The notes under the pieces were generated by a model. That model was not told the DNA's origin, did no database searches, and was given only the letters and a program-made list of their open reading frames with translations. Below are positions 11,256 to 23,118 of a DNA stretch of 64,000 bases, piece by piece. The DNA comes from Dallia pectoralis (taxonomy: Eukaryota; Chordata; Actinopteri; Esociformes; Umbridae), in NCBI GenBank assembly GCA_029465975.1, contig CM055761.1:495853-559852 (forward strand). The letters are read 5' to 3'. The translations under genes were made by a program, and so were the position numbers. How positions within the stretch are numbered: position 1 is the stretch's first letter; every line of letters starts with the position of its first letter.

Positions 11256-14220
11256 CCGAGAGAGTGTGGCCTCTCTAATGACCAATCAACACCCTCCTTG
11301 TTACCGTGGCATCTGCTGCTTCTCCAATAGCCTCCCGCCTGGGTGTGAGCCCACCGCGACCTTACCTCACGGCCGGCAGCCAATCGGAAAGCAGAAACGC
11401 CACACAGGAGTTCAACTAGCAAAAGTGACATTTTTTTGCAGAATGTCAGCGTTCAACCTTTTCTAAAGGTTCTACTACGCGGGCATTTTGTAGTGTGAAT
11501 ATGCAGGGGGGTTAGGAGAAGAGAAGAGTTTATATTATCTGTGCAGAGAATAATATCACAGCAGTGCTTCAGGGTGTGATACGGCAGCAGGGAAGTTGGG
11601 AGCAACGCAGCCGAATAACTAGTTGGCAGGAGGTGACATTCTTAGACCTTGGGTTACAGTGAGAGAATGTTCTCTGGAACAAGAACAAAAGTTCTCATTC
11701 ATAATTGGTGCATGCATGGAACCAGTGAAGTTGGGAGGGCATCTGAATTCAAAGGCCATACTGTTATTCCTGGCTGTCTGGTTCCACAACTCAAGAGTAC
11801 GGAGATGCACCGTTTATCAAGATGCAGAGAGCACATCAATATAAGAGGAGCCACCAAACAGATGATCTCAAGCTCAGTGCACTGTGAATTATATCACAAC
11901 ATCACCAATATAGCCATATCTGAGGCACTTCAGTCATGCTAGACAAAAATCTATTGGAAATATCACTAAACACAACTGTTGACAAACGTAATAATTAGAC
12001 CACAGACTGAAAAGTCAGTGACTTATTTATTCTATTTTCTGTAAATTGTTCAGCTAATTGTTATATGGATATGCTGATCGTTTTACTTTATATCTTTGTT
12101 TCCAGGAGCAATCTGTCTGCAGCCAGCAACAAGGAGATGTAGCATCTGTCCTCACCTACTGTTGTTGGTTGGCACTGCTAGCATCATCTGCTAACTTTGG
12201 CTGCAGAAACACCTCAATATGGCTCTATGAAGCAGCGTGCCGAACAAGATCTTTACTAGCTAGCATGCAAGTCACGTTCTCCAGGAGGCTGCAGTAGCTA
12301 GCTAACCTCCACTGTGCTCTGAGCCAAAAGAACAGAGCAGGGTAGAAAGGGCTGATATATGCAGACCTGTTGGGAAAAGCAAAGGGCCAAGCAACACAGT
12401 CACAGAAAGACTATGGTTGAGTTTAGAAATATAGCAAGGCCCAGTTATAAAAGAGTGCATATAATAAACACTTGACTAACTGTAATATGTTGCTGGCCCA
12501 AGTTGCCCACTGTTCAAATTAGGCTCACAAAGAACATCAGTTTCCACAGAAGTGTGGCCTTTAACTTAGTTCTTAAAAAGATCAACAGGATGTGACTAAC
12601 TGTTTATATCACTTCTGCTCAGACATGTTTCAATGTCATACAGATAATTATTAAATAGATGATATTACACTGCCCTTCATGGCAAAAAAGGCTATGTGAA
12701 ACAATATGCTATAAACTATGGGACAGCTGGGTTTATAAGCTTTTATTCTAAGAAAATTGTTTAAAAAAAAAACATTATTTTTGCCCCCCATTTTTTATAA
12801 TGCAAAACTGAAGCATTTCATGAGATAGAAAGTGGTGTCATTTCATAGTCCTGTCCTAAATTCTTTCAAGCTTCTAACCTGATTTGCCATAACTGTTCTG
12901 ACTTCTCCTGTCCAGGTCATCTCACACTGATTCAATTGTGTTCAGGTCAGGACTTTGAGGCATTTATTGTTTCATCTATAAGTGCATCTGTCATATTTGT
13001 CTTTGACTTCCAGATGTCAGATGCTGAACAAGCACTTGATTGGTTTCCAATTTCTCAGGTTAGTTCAGTAATGGCAACTCTGAAGAATATTTTAAATGTA
13101 AATGAACACACTGTGCACTAACATTCCTCTGTTTCATGTCTCATTATATATTAAATTATATTTATTTCTCATTCTTAAGAGAAAGCCCTGTGGCATATAC
13201 TTCTGTTTTACTGCAGGTAACATTAAGATGTTTTATGTGTTACATTGGGAAAGGCGAATTACTCACATTAAAATAGATACATAGCTGGTAACCTATATAT
13301 ATATATGTTGTGCAAAAAAAGTGGGTAAAATGCCAAATCTACAGCGCTGTAAACAAGTACTTATACTGTCTGACTATCTGAATGTTGGGTTGAAGTGGTT
13401 TTGTGGTTAGTATATATTGGTGGTTCTCAACCATCTCCTGGGACTCACAGCTGCCTATCAATGTGGTTGTAGTCCTTCACATCAAATAGTAGTCAAGTGC
13501 TTGATAACAAATAGGAAAGGAAATGCAGGTGAACTTTACAAAAAAGTATTATATATTTAGCTACATTTTCCCAATATATTTTGACCTAGGTCTAAGTGTA
13601 AACATTTCACATGCCCTGTTGTGTCACTTGTGGACATCATAAGGACAGATAAGGTGCCCTAGGTATACAACACAAGTCACTGTTGATACTGGAGACCAAT
13701 AGAACTTCTGCATTTTAGTATGTACTTCTGTAAGCACTCAGCATTACTTCTGGTGTATTAATGTTGGGAAACACTATACTCTATAAAAATGTCACAGTCT
13801 GTTAATCTACATGTGGCCGCTTAAACAAAACTAACGTTAAGTGTCAAATGGGGCAAAAACGTCTCCTGAGGATTTAACATTTACTCCTATAAACACAAGA
13901 AGTAAATCATGCAACAGTTTATCAGGGCTCTGATAAATAAAATAACCACTAAATTATCTCCAATCAAATGCATAAATTAATTCAATTAATTAATCTACAT
14001 GGCATACCGCCAAATGTACAATTCTAAATGTTTCTTAGACAAAATGCACCAGCTAATTTTGCTTCATCTATTTTCTTGGAAAAATAATTCAAAAAGAATA
14101 AAAGCATTAAGTGATGTTTGTCATAGTCCTATTAGAGTTAGTGGCAAACTAGTCCCTGTTTGGCTACAGCACAATAAAGTAGTGGAAGCAGATGAGTAAA
14201 CTTTAGTTGGGACTTGGGAC
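11255..14220. other. Unique AT-rich intronic sequence
   Basis: No dennd1b exon is recognised on the minus strand. Around 12,925-12,960, GATTCAATTGTGTTCAGGTC weakly resembles the antisense of a Tc1 transposase segment and may be another old relic. CTAGCTAGC clusters occur near 12,255-12,305. Confidence 0.4.
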
Positions 14221-14224
14221 ACGA

Positions 14225-14565
14225 ACAGTCATTTGGCTGCAACTATAGATTTTACAGTAAAGCCTTCATGTCCATCTACAGATTTTCAATAGGATTTAAA
14301 TCAGGTCCCTGACTTGGCCACCCTTTGATCCTTAAGCCACTGCATTGTTATTTTGGTGGTGTGAAATGTGAACCACCTGCCCATCTTCAGCTGTCTAGCG
14401 GACGACCACAGGTTTCCTGTAGGATATAGGTGTACATGGCAGCACCATTTAGCCTTCAATCCTGACTTATTGCCCAGTCCCTGCTGAAGAGAAACACCCC
14501 CACAACATGATGATGCCACCAACTTGCTGCACAGTAGGTATGGGGTGTTTTGGGTGGTGTGCAAA
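14225..14565 (-). mobile_element. Tc1-family transposase relic A
   Basis: Minus-strand conceptual translation gives fragments matching the catalytic half of teleost Tc1 transposases: an ML.GCFS-like segment, GRWFTF followed by a deletion where QQDNDPKHT should be, then TTKITMQWLKDQ. Frames are interrupted and the N-terminal DNA-binding part is absent, so this is a dead partial copy. Confidence 0.75.
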
Positions 14566-14989
14566 TGTATAATGGTTGATCACTTATCCTAACCAGGTCT
14601 TTCACTAATTAAATTTTAACAATCGTTCAGAATGTATTTTCACTTTGATGTTGAAGGTTATAAAGTATAAATACAGCCAGAGAAGGTTTGATTTAAATAA
14701 TTTAAATTTCCAGGGTGTAATGTGACAGGGTTTGATGATTCTCTATAGGCCCTGTATGCTGTTTGCTTGCAAGTTAACAAATAAAGTACAAATAGTACAC
14801 AAAGTACACATTTCAGTGTTTTCTTGTTCTGAGAACTAGAGGTGTGGTAACATAACACAGCTGTTTGGCTGCAATGGAACTAAATTAACTCTTAAAAGTT
14901 GATGCTGAAAATTCCTACCCCTTAAAAGTGTAGCAATAAAGATACTGCAAATAAAACCTAGGTGTCAATGTGTAGTTTCCTATAACTTG

Positions 14990-15365
14990 GAAACTACAGG
15001 AAACTCTGACAGGAAGAGGTCTGACAGACCCAAAACCGCAACGCTCAGTTTCAACAGTGACAAGACTTTGAGCTGCAGGTTTGACAGGTCAAGCAGCAGT
15101 AAGAAAGCCTTTGCTAAGATGGCAAAATAAGAAAGAGTCTGCTCCATGAAACACCATCAGTGGACTACTGAAGACTTGAGAAAGTCTTAGAGATTCTTGT
15201 GAATTCTGCAGTTCATTACGCAGGTTTTTGCAAGCCTTTGAGTAGGCGATAGGATGGTTTGTGATAAGTCATGGATACATCCTTCAGCACAGTCTCCAAA
15301 TTAAACCCAACTGAGCTGGTTTGGAATTTGCTAAGCAGAGGGGTGAAAGAAAAGCAAAGTTTCCC
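14990..15365 (+). mobile_element. Tc1-family transposase relic B
   Basis: Plus-strand fragments match Tc1 transposase: a block resembling AGLTGQAAVRKPLL around 15,070-15,110, a TED.RKVL block near 15,170, and LNPTELVWNLLSRGVKEKQ at about 15,300-15,353, which carries the final catalytic glutamate region of the DDE domain. Large deletions and stops show that it is inactive. Its sequence differs from relic A, so it is a separate lineage. Confidence 0.7.
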
Positions 15366-15459
15366 TAACTAGCTACTGGCTATGTCAGAATCATTGCAAA
15401 TGCAGCAAATGCCATTAACTTTAACAAGTTGTATTCACTTAAAAGCACTTCAAATAGGC

Positions 15460-15639
15460 CACTGGTTCCCAATCTTTTTTTGTTACTGCATCAGACAGAA
15501 TTTTGCTCTGCTCAGAGAACCGCTGAAGTACCCCTTAATTTCACTAGTAAGCCTGTGATGTAATGAATGTTTTCAAGTACCCCCTGTGGAGAGGCCAAGT
15601 ACCCCCATGGGGCCCAGTACACCAGGTTGGGAACCACTG
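15460..15639. mobile_element. 180-bp hAT-like MITE
   Basis: The termini form an inverted repeat, CACTGGTTCCCAA on the left and TTGGGAACCACTG on the right (12/13). They are flanked by near-matching 8-bp sequences AAATAGGC and ATATAGAC (6/8), as expected for a decayed hAT target-site duplication. There is no coding capacity. CAGTGGTTC-type termini are typical of hAT MITEs. Confidence 0.75.
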
Positions 15640-17495
15640 ATATAGACTATCATTTCCATGGTATTTATTTGGAGGTGGGATTATCTGATTATCTACATGG
15701 TTCACATCCATTAGCTTGAAAGCTGCAAATCATAATGGCAATTCCAAAATTTGGCAAAAAACTGCAATACAATATTTTATCCAAACAGTGCAGACCTTGT
15801 GTACAGTATTTCTAACAGGTAGATGCGATTGACGACTGTTACAATTACAATTGCTGTCTGTAAATATTACAAGGTCCCTATTTTACTAGACTCGCAAAAA
15901 CAATCCTGACTAAAAAAGTGAAATGAGACTGAAATATGAGAACTACTATTTTATTTAGGGTCTCAAAAGTTTTGTACATTTTATTCATTTTGCAAAACAC
16001 CCAGAAAAACTAGTACAACACATTCATTTAGCAAAAAGATACAAAAATGCAGAAAATCTAACTACCGGTAGGTGGATATAAGCAATCATATGTTTACTTG
16101 TCATCATCAAGCCACCAACTACTGAGTTAACACCAATAGTTTGTGTTGAATAGGAGCAATTACGTATTCGGTTAACATTTAACCTAATAGTGGTCTCATG
16201 TTAGTGTAGCTTCCGCTATCATGTGTGTGCACAAACAAAACTGAGTCTAAAACAGGACTTCATTACTAAAGCCACTTGATCTCTGAATAGTGTAGGCCTT
16301 CAATAAATACAAATCACATGCTCTCTACACAATCCAAATTGGATAAAACATTAAAACAAGACAATCTCCATCATTCATTTTCAGCAGGCTATAAGAAAAA
16401 ATATCACAGCACACATCCCCAAAGACTAGAATCCAAGCCAATGTTAAAGAGGAAATGGATCAAATTTTAAAGTAGTCAGGTCTCTGTTTCGATATCTGTA
16501 ACTCTAAAACAACAACCTGTCATAATCACAACAGAAAATGGGCAACAAATACCTCAATGTATCTCCTGTGAGCTTTACCACCTCTCCCAATAGCTATCCA
16601 CATTCTAACCATCTGCGCCTCAACTCCCCAAACACAGATAGCACCAGCACACACGGAACCTGGGGAATCAGCTTTAGGTTGATTTGTATGAGAGAAAGGC
16701 TCCGGATATGAGTCTTTATCTGGATCATTGAATGCAAAGCCAGTTATTACAGTACAGATCCAGGGTTTGTATGGATTTATATCCAATATTAACAATATGT
16801 CCAAGGAGAACGTCCCCTCCTTCGTCTGGTCTAGTCAGCTCAGCATTCATTTCATAGGTTATTCTAAGCACTCAGCTTTTTTGTTGTTCCTCTGTGCAAC
16901 TAGTTTGACCGTGACAAATATAAGCCTGAACTCATCGTTTCCCAAAACAGACTTTGGTGGGAGACAGAGCTCACCAAGGGCTGTTGTGGTTAATGTTGGT
17001 TTGATCCATTTGATGAGTCACAAGAAAAAAACGGTTTCAAAAACAAACTCCTCCCCTATCTGTCCCTTATCCCGAGAGTGGAAAAAGATTAAATAAATGA
17101 AAGACAAAGGCCCAGTAGAATCTACGCTACACATTCAACAACATGCCAACTTATGGACCAGCCTTAGACATTCATCAGGTCTTAAATCTGTTGACTTTTC
17201 TTATGCTTTTATACTTTTGAGACATCCTCTTAATCGAATGCTACTTCTAATAACTCTTCAATTGTCATCGCCACCTAACCATTATTGTATCACAGACATG
17301 TGGACATGTGGTCATGTCTGATGAGTTTGGCACAGATGTTCAAAACCAACTGATGTCTGCAGAATCAAAGAGGTTGCAAGCATTTGGTGTAAACGAACAT
17401 GTTATTCACAGCTTGTATAAAGGTAAAGTTCTCTCTCTCTTTCTCTCATATTCTAAGCACATTCATAATTACCATGGTTATGTCATGTCACCTAC
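15640..17495. other. Probable dennd1b intron 2, unique part
   Basis: This AT-rich sequence lies directly downstream, on the minus strand, of the dennd1b exon 2 donor. The 92-codon minus frame at 16,526-16,804 shows no DENN similarity. The next dennd1b exon was not found here and presumably lies beyond the left edge. Confidence 0.5.
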
Positions 17496-17560
17496 CTTCA
17501 TTTTCAGTTGTTGGGCATGCAACTTGTAGTATCAAATCAAAGGTTCGCTCAGGAATCTCG
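17496..17560 (-). CDS. dennd1b: DENN domain-containing protein 1B, coding exon 2
   Basis: The 65-nt exon is bounded on the minus strand by TTTATTACAG and GTAGGTGAC. Joined to exon 1 it reads M-D-C-R-I-N, then EIPERTFDLILQVACPTTEN, matching the N-terminus of vertebrate DENND1B (human has MDCRTKANPDRTFDLVLKVK). DENND1B is a guanine nucleotide exchange factor for Rab35 that acts at clathrin-coated vesicles and early endosomes; this segment begins the upstream DENN (uDENN) lobe. The donor leaves the reading frame in phase 1, with the final G starting the next codon. The remaining exons are not in the window. Identification rests on this short N-terminal match plus gene order next to c1orf53 and lhx9, in the same orientation as in human. 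Confidence 0.88.
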
Positions 17561-17668
17561 CTGTAATAAAGAATAAAAGAGCTGATGACTTCAGCTCGGA
17601 GAGAAATAAACATCTGTCTACAAACATATAGATGTTTGGTTTGTTCTACTAACGAAGTGCTCAAGTCA

Positions 17669-17976
17669 ACAGTACACACAGTACACACAGTACACACAGT
17701 ACACACAATACACACAGTACACACAATACACACAATACACACAGTACACACAATACACACAGTACACACAGTACACACAATACACACAGTACACACAATA
17801 CACACAATACACACAGTACACACAATACACACAGTACACACAGTACACACAATACACACAGTACACACAATACACACAATACACACAGTACACACAATAC
17901 ACACAGTACACACAGTACACACAATACACACAGTACACACAATACACACAGTACACACAGTACACACAATACACTA
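17669..17976. repeat. 9-bp minisatellite with 72-bp higher-order unit
   Basis: About 34 copies of AGTACACAC or AATACACAC. The order of the two variants repeats with a period of eight units (72 bp) for three full cycles. The array is in dennd1b intron 1, about 110 bp upstream (minus strand) of the exon 2 acceptor. Open frames on both strands are artefacts. Confidence 0.93.
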
Positions 17977-18254
17977 CAACATTGTCAACAGTACATCATG
18001 TCACACATATCAATGAATTGTGAAGCAGTTTATAGCAACATATTAAGTCAGACTGACATCAAATAATGTTATTATATTATTATTATTATGGTCGAGATAT
18101 AATAGGATTTAAGCAAAACACGGTATCTAAGTGTGTATTTATCGCAGCTTGTTTACTTGCCATTTTTACAGTTAAATAACTACATCCTAGAGTTACAGTT
18201 AATTTAATACAACAACTTGATGCAGATACTGTGGCTAGCCGTTAGCAGCTAATT
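17977..18254. other. Unique dennd1b intron 1 sequence
   Basis: AT-rich, with an ATTATTATTATT run near 18,070-18,090. No gene is seen. Confidence 0.5.
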
Positions 18255-19391
18255 GGTCAAATAACGCGAGACCACAGACAGTAATGCAGCTAGATAAAGC
18301 AGACACACAGATATTAGTCTCAAATAACGCGAGACCACAGACAGTAATGCAGCTAGATAAAGCAGACACACAGATATTACTCTCAAATAACACGAGACCA
18401 CAGACAGTAATGCAGCTAGATAAAGCAGACACACAGATATTAGTCTCAAATAACGCGAGACCACAGACAGTAATGCAGCTAGATAAAGCAGACACACAGA
18501 TATTAGTCTCAAATAACGCGAGACCACAGACAGTAATGCAGCTAGATAAAGCAGACACACAGATATTACTCTCAAATAACGCGAGACCACAGACAGTAAT
18601 GCAGCTAGATAAAGCAGACACACAGATATTAGTCTCAAATAACGTAATGCAGCTAGATAAAGCAGACACACAGATATTAGTCTCAAATAACGCGAGACCA
18701 CAGACAGTAATGCAGCTAGATAAAGCAGACACACAGATATTACTCTCAAATAACGCGAGACCACAGACAGTAATGCAGCTAGATAAAGCAGACACACAGA
18801 TATTACTGCCACAGACAGTAATGCAGCTAGATAAAGCAGACACACAGATATTAGTCTCAAATAACGCGAGACCACAGACAGTAATGCAGCTAGATAAAGC
18901 AGACACACAGATATTAGTCTCAAATAACGCGAGACCACAGACAGTAATGCAGCTAGATAAAGCAGACACACAGATATTAGCCTCAAATAACGCGAGACCA
19001 CAGACAGTAATGCAGCTAGATAAAGCAGACACACAGATATTACTCTCAAATAACGCGAGACCACAGACAGTAATGCAGCTAGATAAAGCAGACACAGATA
19101 TTACTAAATAACGAGACCACAGACAGTAATGCAGCTAGATAAAGCAGACACACAGATATTACTCTCAAATAACAGCTAGATAAAGAGACACACAGATATT
19201 AGTCTCAAATAACGTAATAATGCAGCTAGATAAAGCAGACACACAGATATTAGCCTCAAATAACGCGAGACCACAGACAGTAATGCAGCTAGATAAAGCA
19301 GACACACAGATATTACTCTCAAATAACGCGAGACCACAGACAGTAATGCAGCTAGATAAAGCAGACACACAGATATTAGTCTCAAATAACA
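18255..19391. repeat. 63-bp minisatellite in dennd1b intron 1, about 18 copies
   Basis: The unit contains CAAATAACGCGAGACCACAG, ACAGTAATGCAGCTAGATAA and AGCAGACACACAGATATTA. Some units lack the CGAGACCACAGACAG block (for example near 18,643) and the right end (19,100-19,215) is scrambled. Because 63 is divisible by three, frames of up to 275-286 codons are open on both strands; none looks like a protein family. Confidence 0.95.
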
Positions 19392-19469
19392 AGCCTAGCA
19401 TTCAATTCATTCATTCACATACAATCAATAATAGTGTTGTATATAGTGTAGAAGTACATAAACTCTTAC

Positions 19470-19486
19470 TTTATTCTGCAGTCCAT
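19470..19486 (-). CDS. dennd1b: DENN domain-containing protein 1B, first coding exon
   Basis: On the minus strand an ATG in the context TTAAACCATGG starts M-D-C-R-I plus two nucleotides, then a good donor GTAAGAG. Splicing to 17,560 restores codon AAC and the conserved EIPERTFDL sequence. Human DENND1B also begins MDCR. Only 17 coding nucleotides lie in this exon, so it is invisible to ORF finding. The upstream minus-strand sequence (19,487 to about 19,740) would be 5' UTR and promoter. The start is chosen because it matches the human N-terminus and the exon phase fits exactly. Confidence 0.85.
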
Positions 19487-19557
19487 GGTTTAAAACATCG
19501 CGACAGGTCGTTTGTCTCCCAGCTCGCGTTTCCAAGCAGCGTGACTTGTTCAATCTC

Positions 19558-19602
19558 TCTGTCTGATATCTCTCTGTCTGATATCTCTCTGTCTGATATC
19601 TA
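19558..19602. repeat. 15-bp triplicate in the dennd1b 5' region
   Basis: TCTCTCTGTCTGATA is present three times in tandem within the likely 5' UTR or proximal promoter of dennd1b. Confidence 0.8.
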
Positions 19603-19705
19603 CATATGGTGCAAACATGTTTCAAGGACGTGCGATAGGTACAAGTGTTGCTTCCGTGTTCCTGACTTGGTGCACTGGCTTTTTGAATTACCACAACAAA
19701 CACCA

Positions 19706-19740
19706 CCAGGAAGTGGCTGTCAAAGATGTGGTGACGTCAT
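19706..19740 (-). promoter_or_regulatory. dennd1b: dennd1b promoter candidate with full CRE
   Basis: The palindromic cAMP response element TGACGTCA lies at 19,732-19,739, about 250 bp upstream of the dennd1b start codon, and an ETS-type AGGAAGTG at about 19,709-19,716. Their combination so close to a start exon suggests a promoter. Motif content is seen; activity is inferred. Confidence 0.45.
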
Positions 19741-19769
19741 CTGGTTTGACAGACACTTGGTGTGTGTGT

Positions 19770-19817
19770 GTGTGGGGGACACACACACACACACACACTT
19801 GGTGTGTGTGTCCCCCA
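19770..19817. repeat. GGGGGACACAC hairpin
   Basis: GGGGGACACACACAC and GTGTGTGTGTCCCCC are perfect inverted complements separated by a short AC/TTGG spacer, giving a strong potential cruciform next to the CRE. Confidence 0.75.
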
Positions 19818-20219
19818 TCCAACCAGGCGGGATTGACCTTCTGGTTATTCTGGAACATCCAATTCCAGGCAGACTGGGACTTAATGATTTTGTTGGTCAG
19901 AATTGACAAACACTTGATGTGTTTAAAAAAATCTTAGGTGTCTGAAGCAGTTTACTTTGCTATACAGTTTTGTCATATTTTCAACTAGTTATTTTGTAAA
20001 TTCTTCCAAGCTTTGTGGACGACTTGCTATGAACCTACTTATGACATTGGAGGCTTTTTTTCTCTTTCCAGTTTATCTCACATAGCTTCTATTGTGTTGA
20101 GATTGTGGCTTTTAGGTAGGCAATCTAACACTAGGAACGTTCCATCCAAACCAAGTACATTGACAAGTCTTTCCAGAGTGTTTGGGATTATTGTTCTGCC
20201 ATTGATTGGCCACTGATGA

Positions 20220-20546
20220 GCATAAACAATATCATACATCCTTAAACAATATCATATATCCTTAAACAATATCATACATCCTTAAACAATATCATATATC
20301 CTTAAACAATATCATACATCCTTAAACAATATCATATATCCTTAAACAATATCATACATCCTTAAACAATATCATATATCCTTAAACAATATCATACATC
20401 CTTAAACAATATCATATATCCTTAAACAATATCATATATCCTTAAACAATATCATACATCCTTAAACAATATCATATATCCTTAAACAATATCATATATC
20501 CTTAAACAATATCATATATCCTTAAACAATATCATATATCCTTAAA
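20220..20546. repeat. 20-bp minisatellite, 16 copies
   Basis: The unit is CTTAAACAATATCATACATC. TACATC and TATATC variants alternate strictly for the first ten units (40-bp higher-order period), then TATATC dominates. Confidence 0.95.
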
Positions 20547-21420
20547 CACAACATTGACAAACATTCAGCAAAGAAGTGTTGATACTTAGAGCAGAAGCCA
20601 ACGGACCGTGTTCACAGTATAATTAGATTGGATTGCCCGCATGACATCTATGTCCTGAAAAGTGCCTGGTAGGGTGATGCACCCTTAGATGTTCAGAGTC
20701 ACCCAGGTGTAAGAAACTTGAGATTAGATTTTATCTTCCAATCGTTAAATAACTAATTAAATGACATACCCACAAGTCTATCTGCTGCCTGTCTGTTGCC
20801 TCCTGACCAGAGACCAGTAAAAAAAACTCCTCTAAGTTAATTATATTCGACCTGCATTTGATTGGCTAAATCATGAGAATGGGTGTATCTTAAACATCAT
20901 CCTGTGAGTCAACAGTGTCTCCCAGGCAGAGCCTGTAGTCAAAATGACCACGCCTATTTGCTCAGGTAGAAGACATTAGTCACAGCCACTAAAGACTATA
21001 ATTACCCATAAATTAAACTACACATTAGTTAAATCTACAGTATTGTTGTATTACAACATACAAAAAGATGCATTTGTGTTATTTTGAAATTGTTTACACA
21101 GTTTTCACAATTCAGGCAGATGTGGAGATAAGGTGTGGATATAATGTCTGGGCCAAATTTTTGTGCCAAAATCATATCCTGGTGGGTTTTATTATGATGA
21201 TCATCAGATTATTTCACTGTGTTTTATAGGATATTCCAGTTTGCCTGTTTGGGTATTTAGCATGCATTCCAAATGTGCTGTAGTAAATCGTTTTCAATTC
21301 ACACACAGGTCCTATCAGCCCAAACTATGTCAGTGTACAACACTTACAATAAAGCTCTTATCTTAAGCTTATATTTATAATGTGGTACACTGAAACCAGT
21401 AGCGGGGCCTGTGTGTGCGC

Positions 21421-21459
<39 letters not shown>

Positions 21460-21835
21460 GCGTCTCATGAGAGTAGACCTGGCTGGGAGCCAGTTCCTGC
21501 AGGCAGACTGAAGGTAATTAAGTGGCAGCAGACTGAGACATGCTGTTGCAGGTTTCTCCAATGACAATAGCAGTGTCCTGCTGGTGCTGTCTCACCATTC
21601 ACAAAAGCACTACCTGCACATAATACACACAGGCCGTGAATCAGGAGGGAATATCCTACTGTGGATTAAATACACCACTTACTGTGGTTCAAAGTTTCCT
21701 TTATGTGTGTGTGTGTGTTATATAGATGGTTTGGTAAGTCATGATTCTGTGTAACAGAGATGAAGACTAGGAATACTAGATAATCAGGCAGACCTAATCC
21801 TGTTGAATGCAAATGATACAGTCAATTACTGACAT
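20547..21835. other. Unique spacer between dennd1b and c1orf53
   Basis: No gene is recognised. It contains a (GT)n tract with CGCGCG start at 21,414-21,456. The neighbouring stretch 20,030-20,215 faintly resembles antisense Tc1 sequence. Confidence 0.4.
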
Positions 21836-23118
21836 ACTGTATATATAGTCAGTGCTGTTATATACTGTATATATAGTCAGTGCTGTTATATACTGTATAT
21901 ATAGTCAGTGCTGTTATATACTGTATATATATTCAGTGCTGTTATATACTGTATATATAGTCAGTGCTGTTATATACTGTATATATTCAGTGCTGTTATA
22001 TATATATAGTCAGTGCTGTTATATACTGTATATATAGTCAGTGCTGTTATATACTGTATATATAGTCAGTGCTGTTATATACTGTATATATAGTCAGTGC
22101 TGTTATATATATATAGTCAGTGCTGTTATATACTGTATATATAGTCAGTGCTGTTATATACTGTATATATTCAGTGCTGTTATATACTGTGTATATATAG
22201 TCAGTGCTGTTATATACTGTATATATAGTCAGTGCTGTTATATACTGTATATATTCAGTGCTGTTATATACTGTATATATAGTCAGTGCTATTATATACT
22301 GTATATATAGTCAGTGCTGTTATATACTGTATATATAGTCAGTGCTGTTATATACTGTATATATAGTCAGTGCTGTTATATACTGTATATATATTCAGTG
22401 CTGTTATATACTGTATATATAGTCAGTGCTGTTATATACTGTATATATTCAGTGCTGTTATATATATATAGTCAGTGCTGTTATATACTGTATATATAGT
22501 CAGTGCTGTTATATACTGTATATATAGTCAGTGCTGTTATATACTGTATATATAGTCAGTGCTGTTATATATATATAGTCAGTGCTGTTATATACTGTAT
22601 ATATAGTCAGTGCTGTTATATACTGTATATATTCAGTGCTGTTATATACTGTGTATATATAGTCAGTGCTGTTATATACTGTATATATAGTCAGTGCTGT
22701 TATATACTGTATATATTCAGTGCTGTTATATACTGTATATATAGTCAGTGCTATTATATACTGTATATATAGTCAGTGCTGTTATATACTGTATATATTC
22801 AGTGCTGTTATATACTGTGTATATATAGTCAGTGCTGTTATATACTGTATATATAGTCAGTGCTGTTATATACTGTATATATATTCAGTGCTGTTATATA
22901 CTGTATATATAGTCAGTGCTGTTATATACTGTATATATAGTCAGTGCTGTTATATACTGTATATATAGTCAGTGCTGTTATATACTGTATATATATTCAG
23001 TGCTGTTATATACTGTATATATAGTCAGTGCTGTTATATACTGTATATATAGTCAGTGCTGTTATATACTGTATATATAGTCAGTGCTGTTATATACTGT
23101 ATATATAGTCAGTGCTGC
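21836..23118. repeat. 28-bp minisatellite with a 462-bp duplicated block
   Basis: About 46 units of TATATACTGTATATATAGTC plus AGTGCTGT, with shortened variants. The variant order from about 21,852 to 22,310 is repeated from 22,314 to 22,772: conceptual translations of the two blocks are identical, giving a higher-order duplication of 462 bp. ATATAC/GTATAT content makes each unit partly self-complementary. Confidence 0.95.

Noticed and set aside
16526..16804. 92-codon minus-strand frame as dennd1b exon 3
   Set aside because: No similarity to the DENND1B sequence that follows the TENED region (VVLWKFPEDFGDQ), and no fitting phase 1 acceptor.
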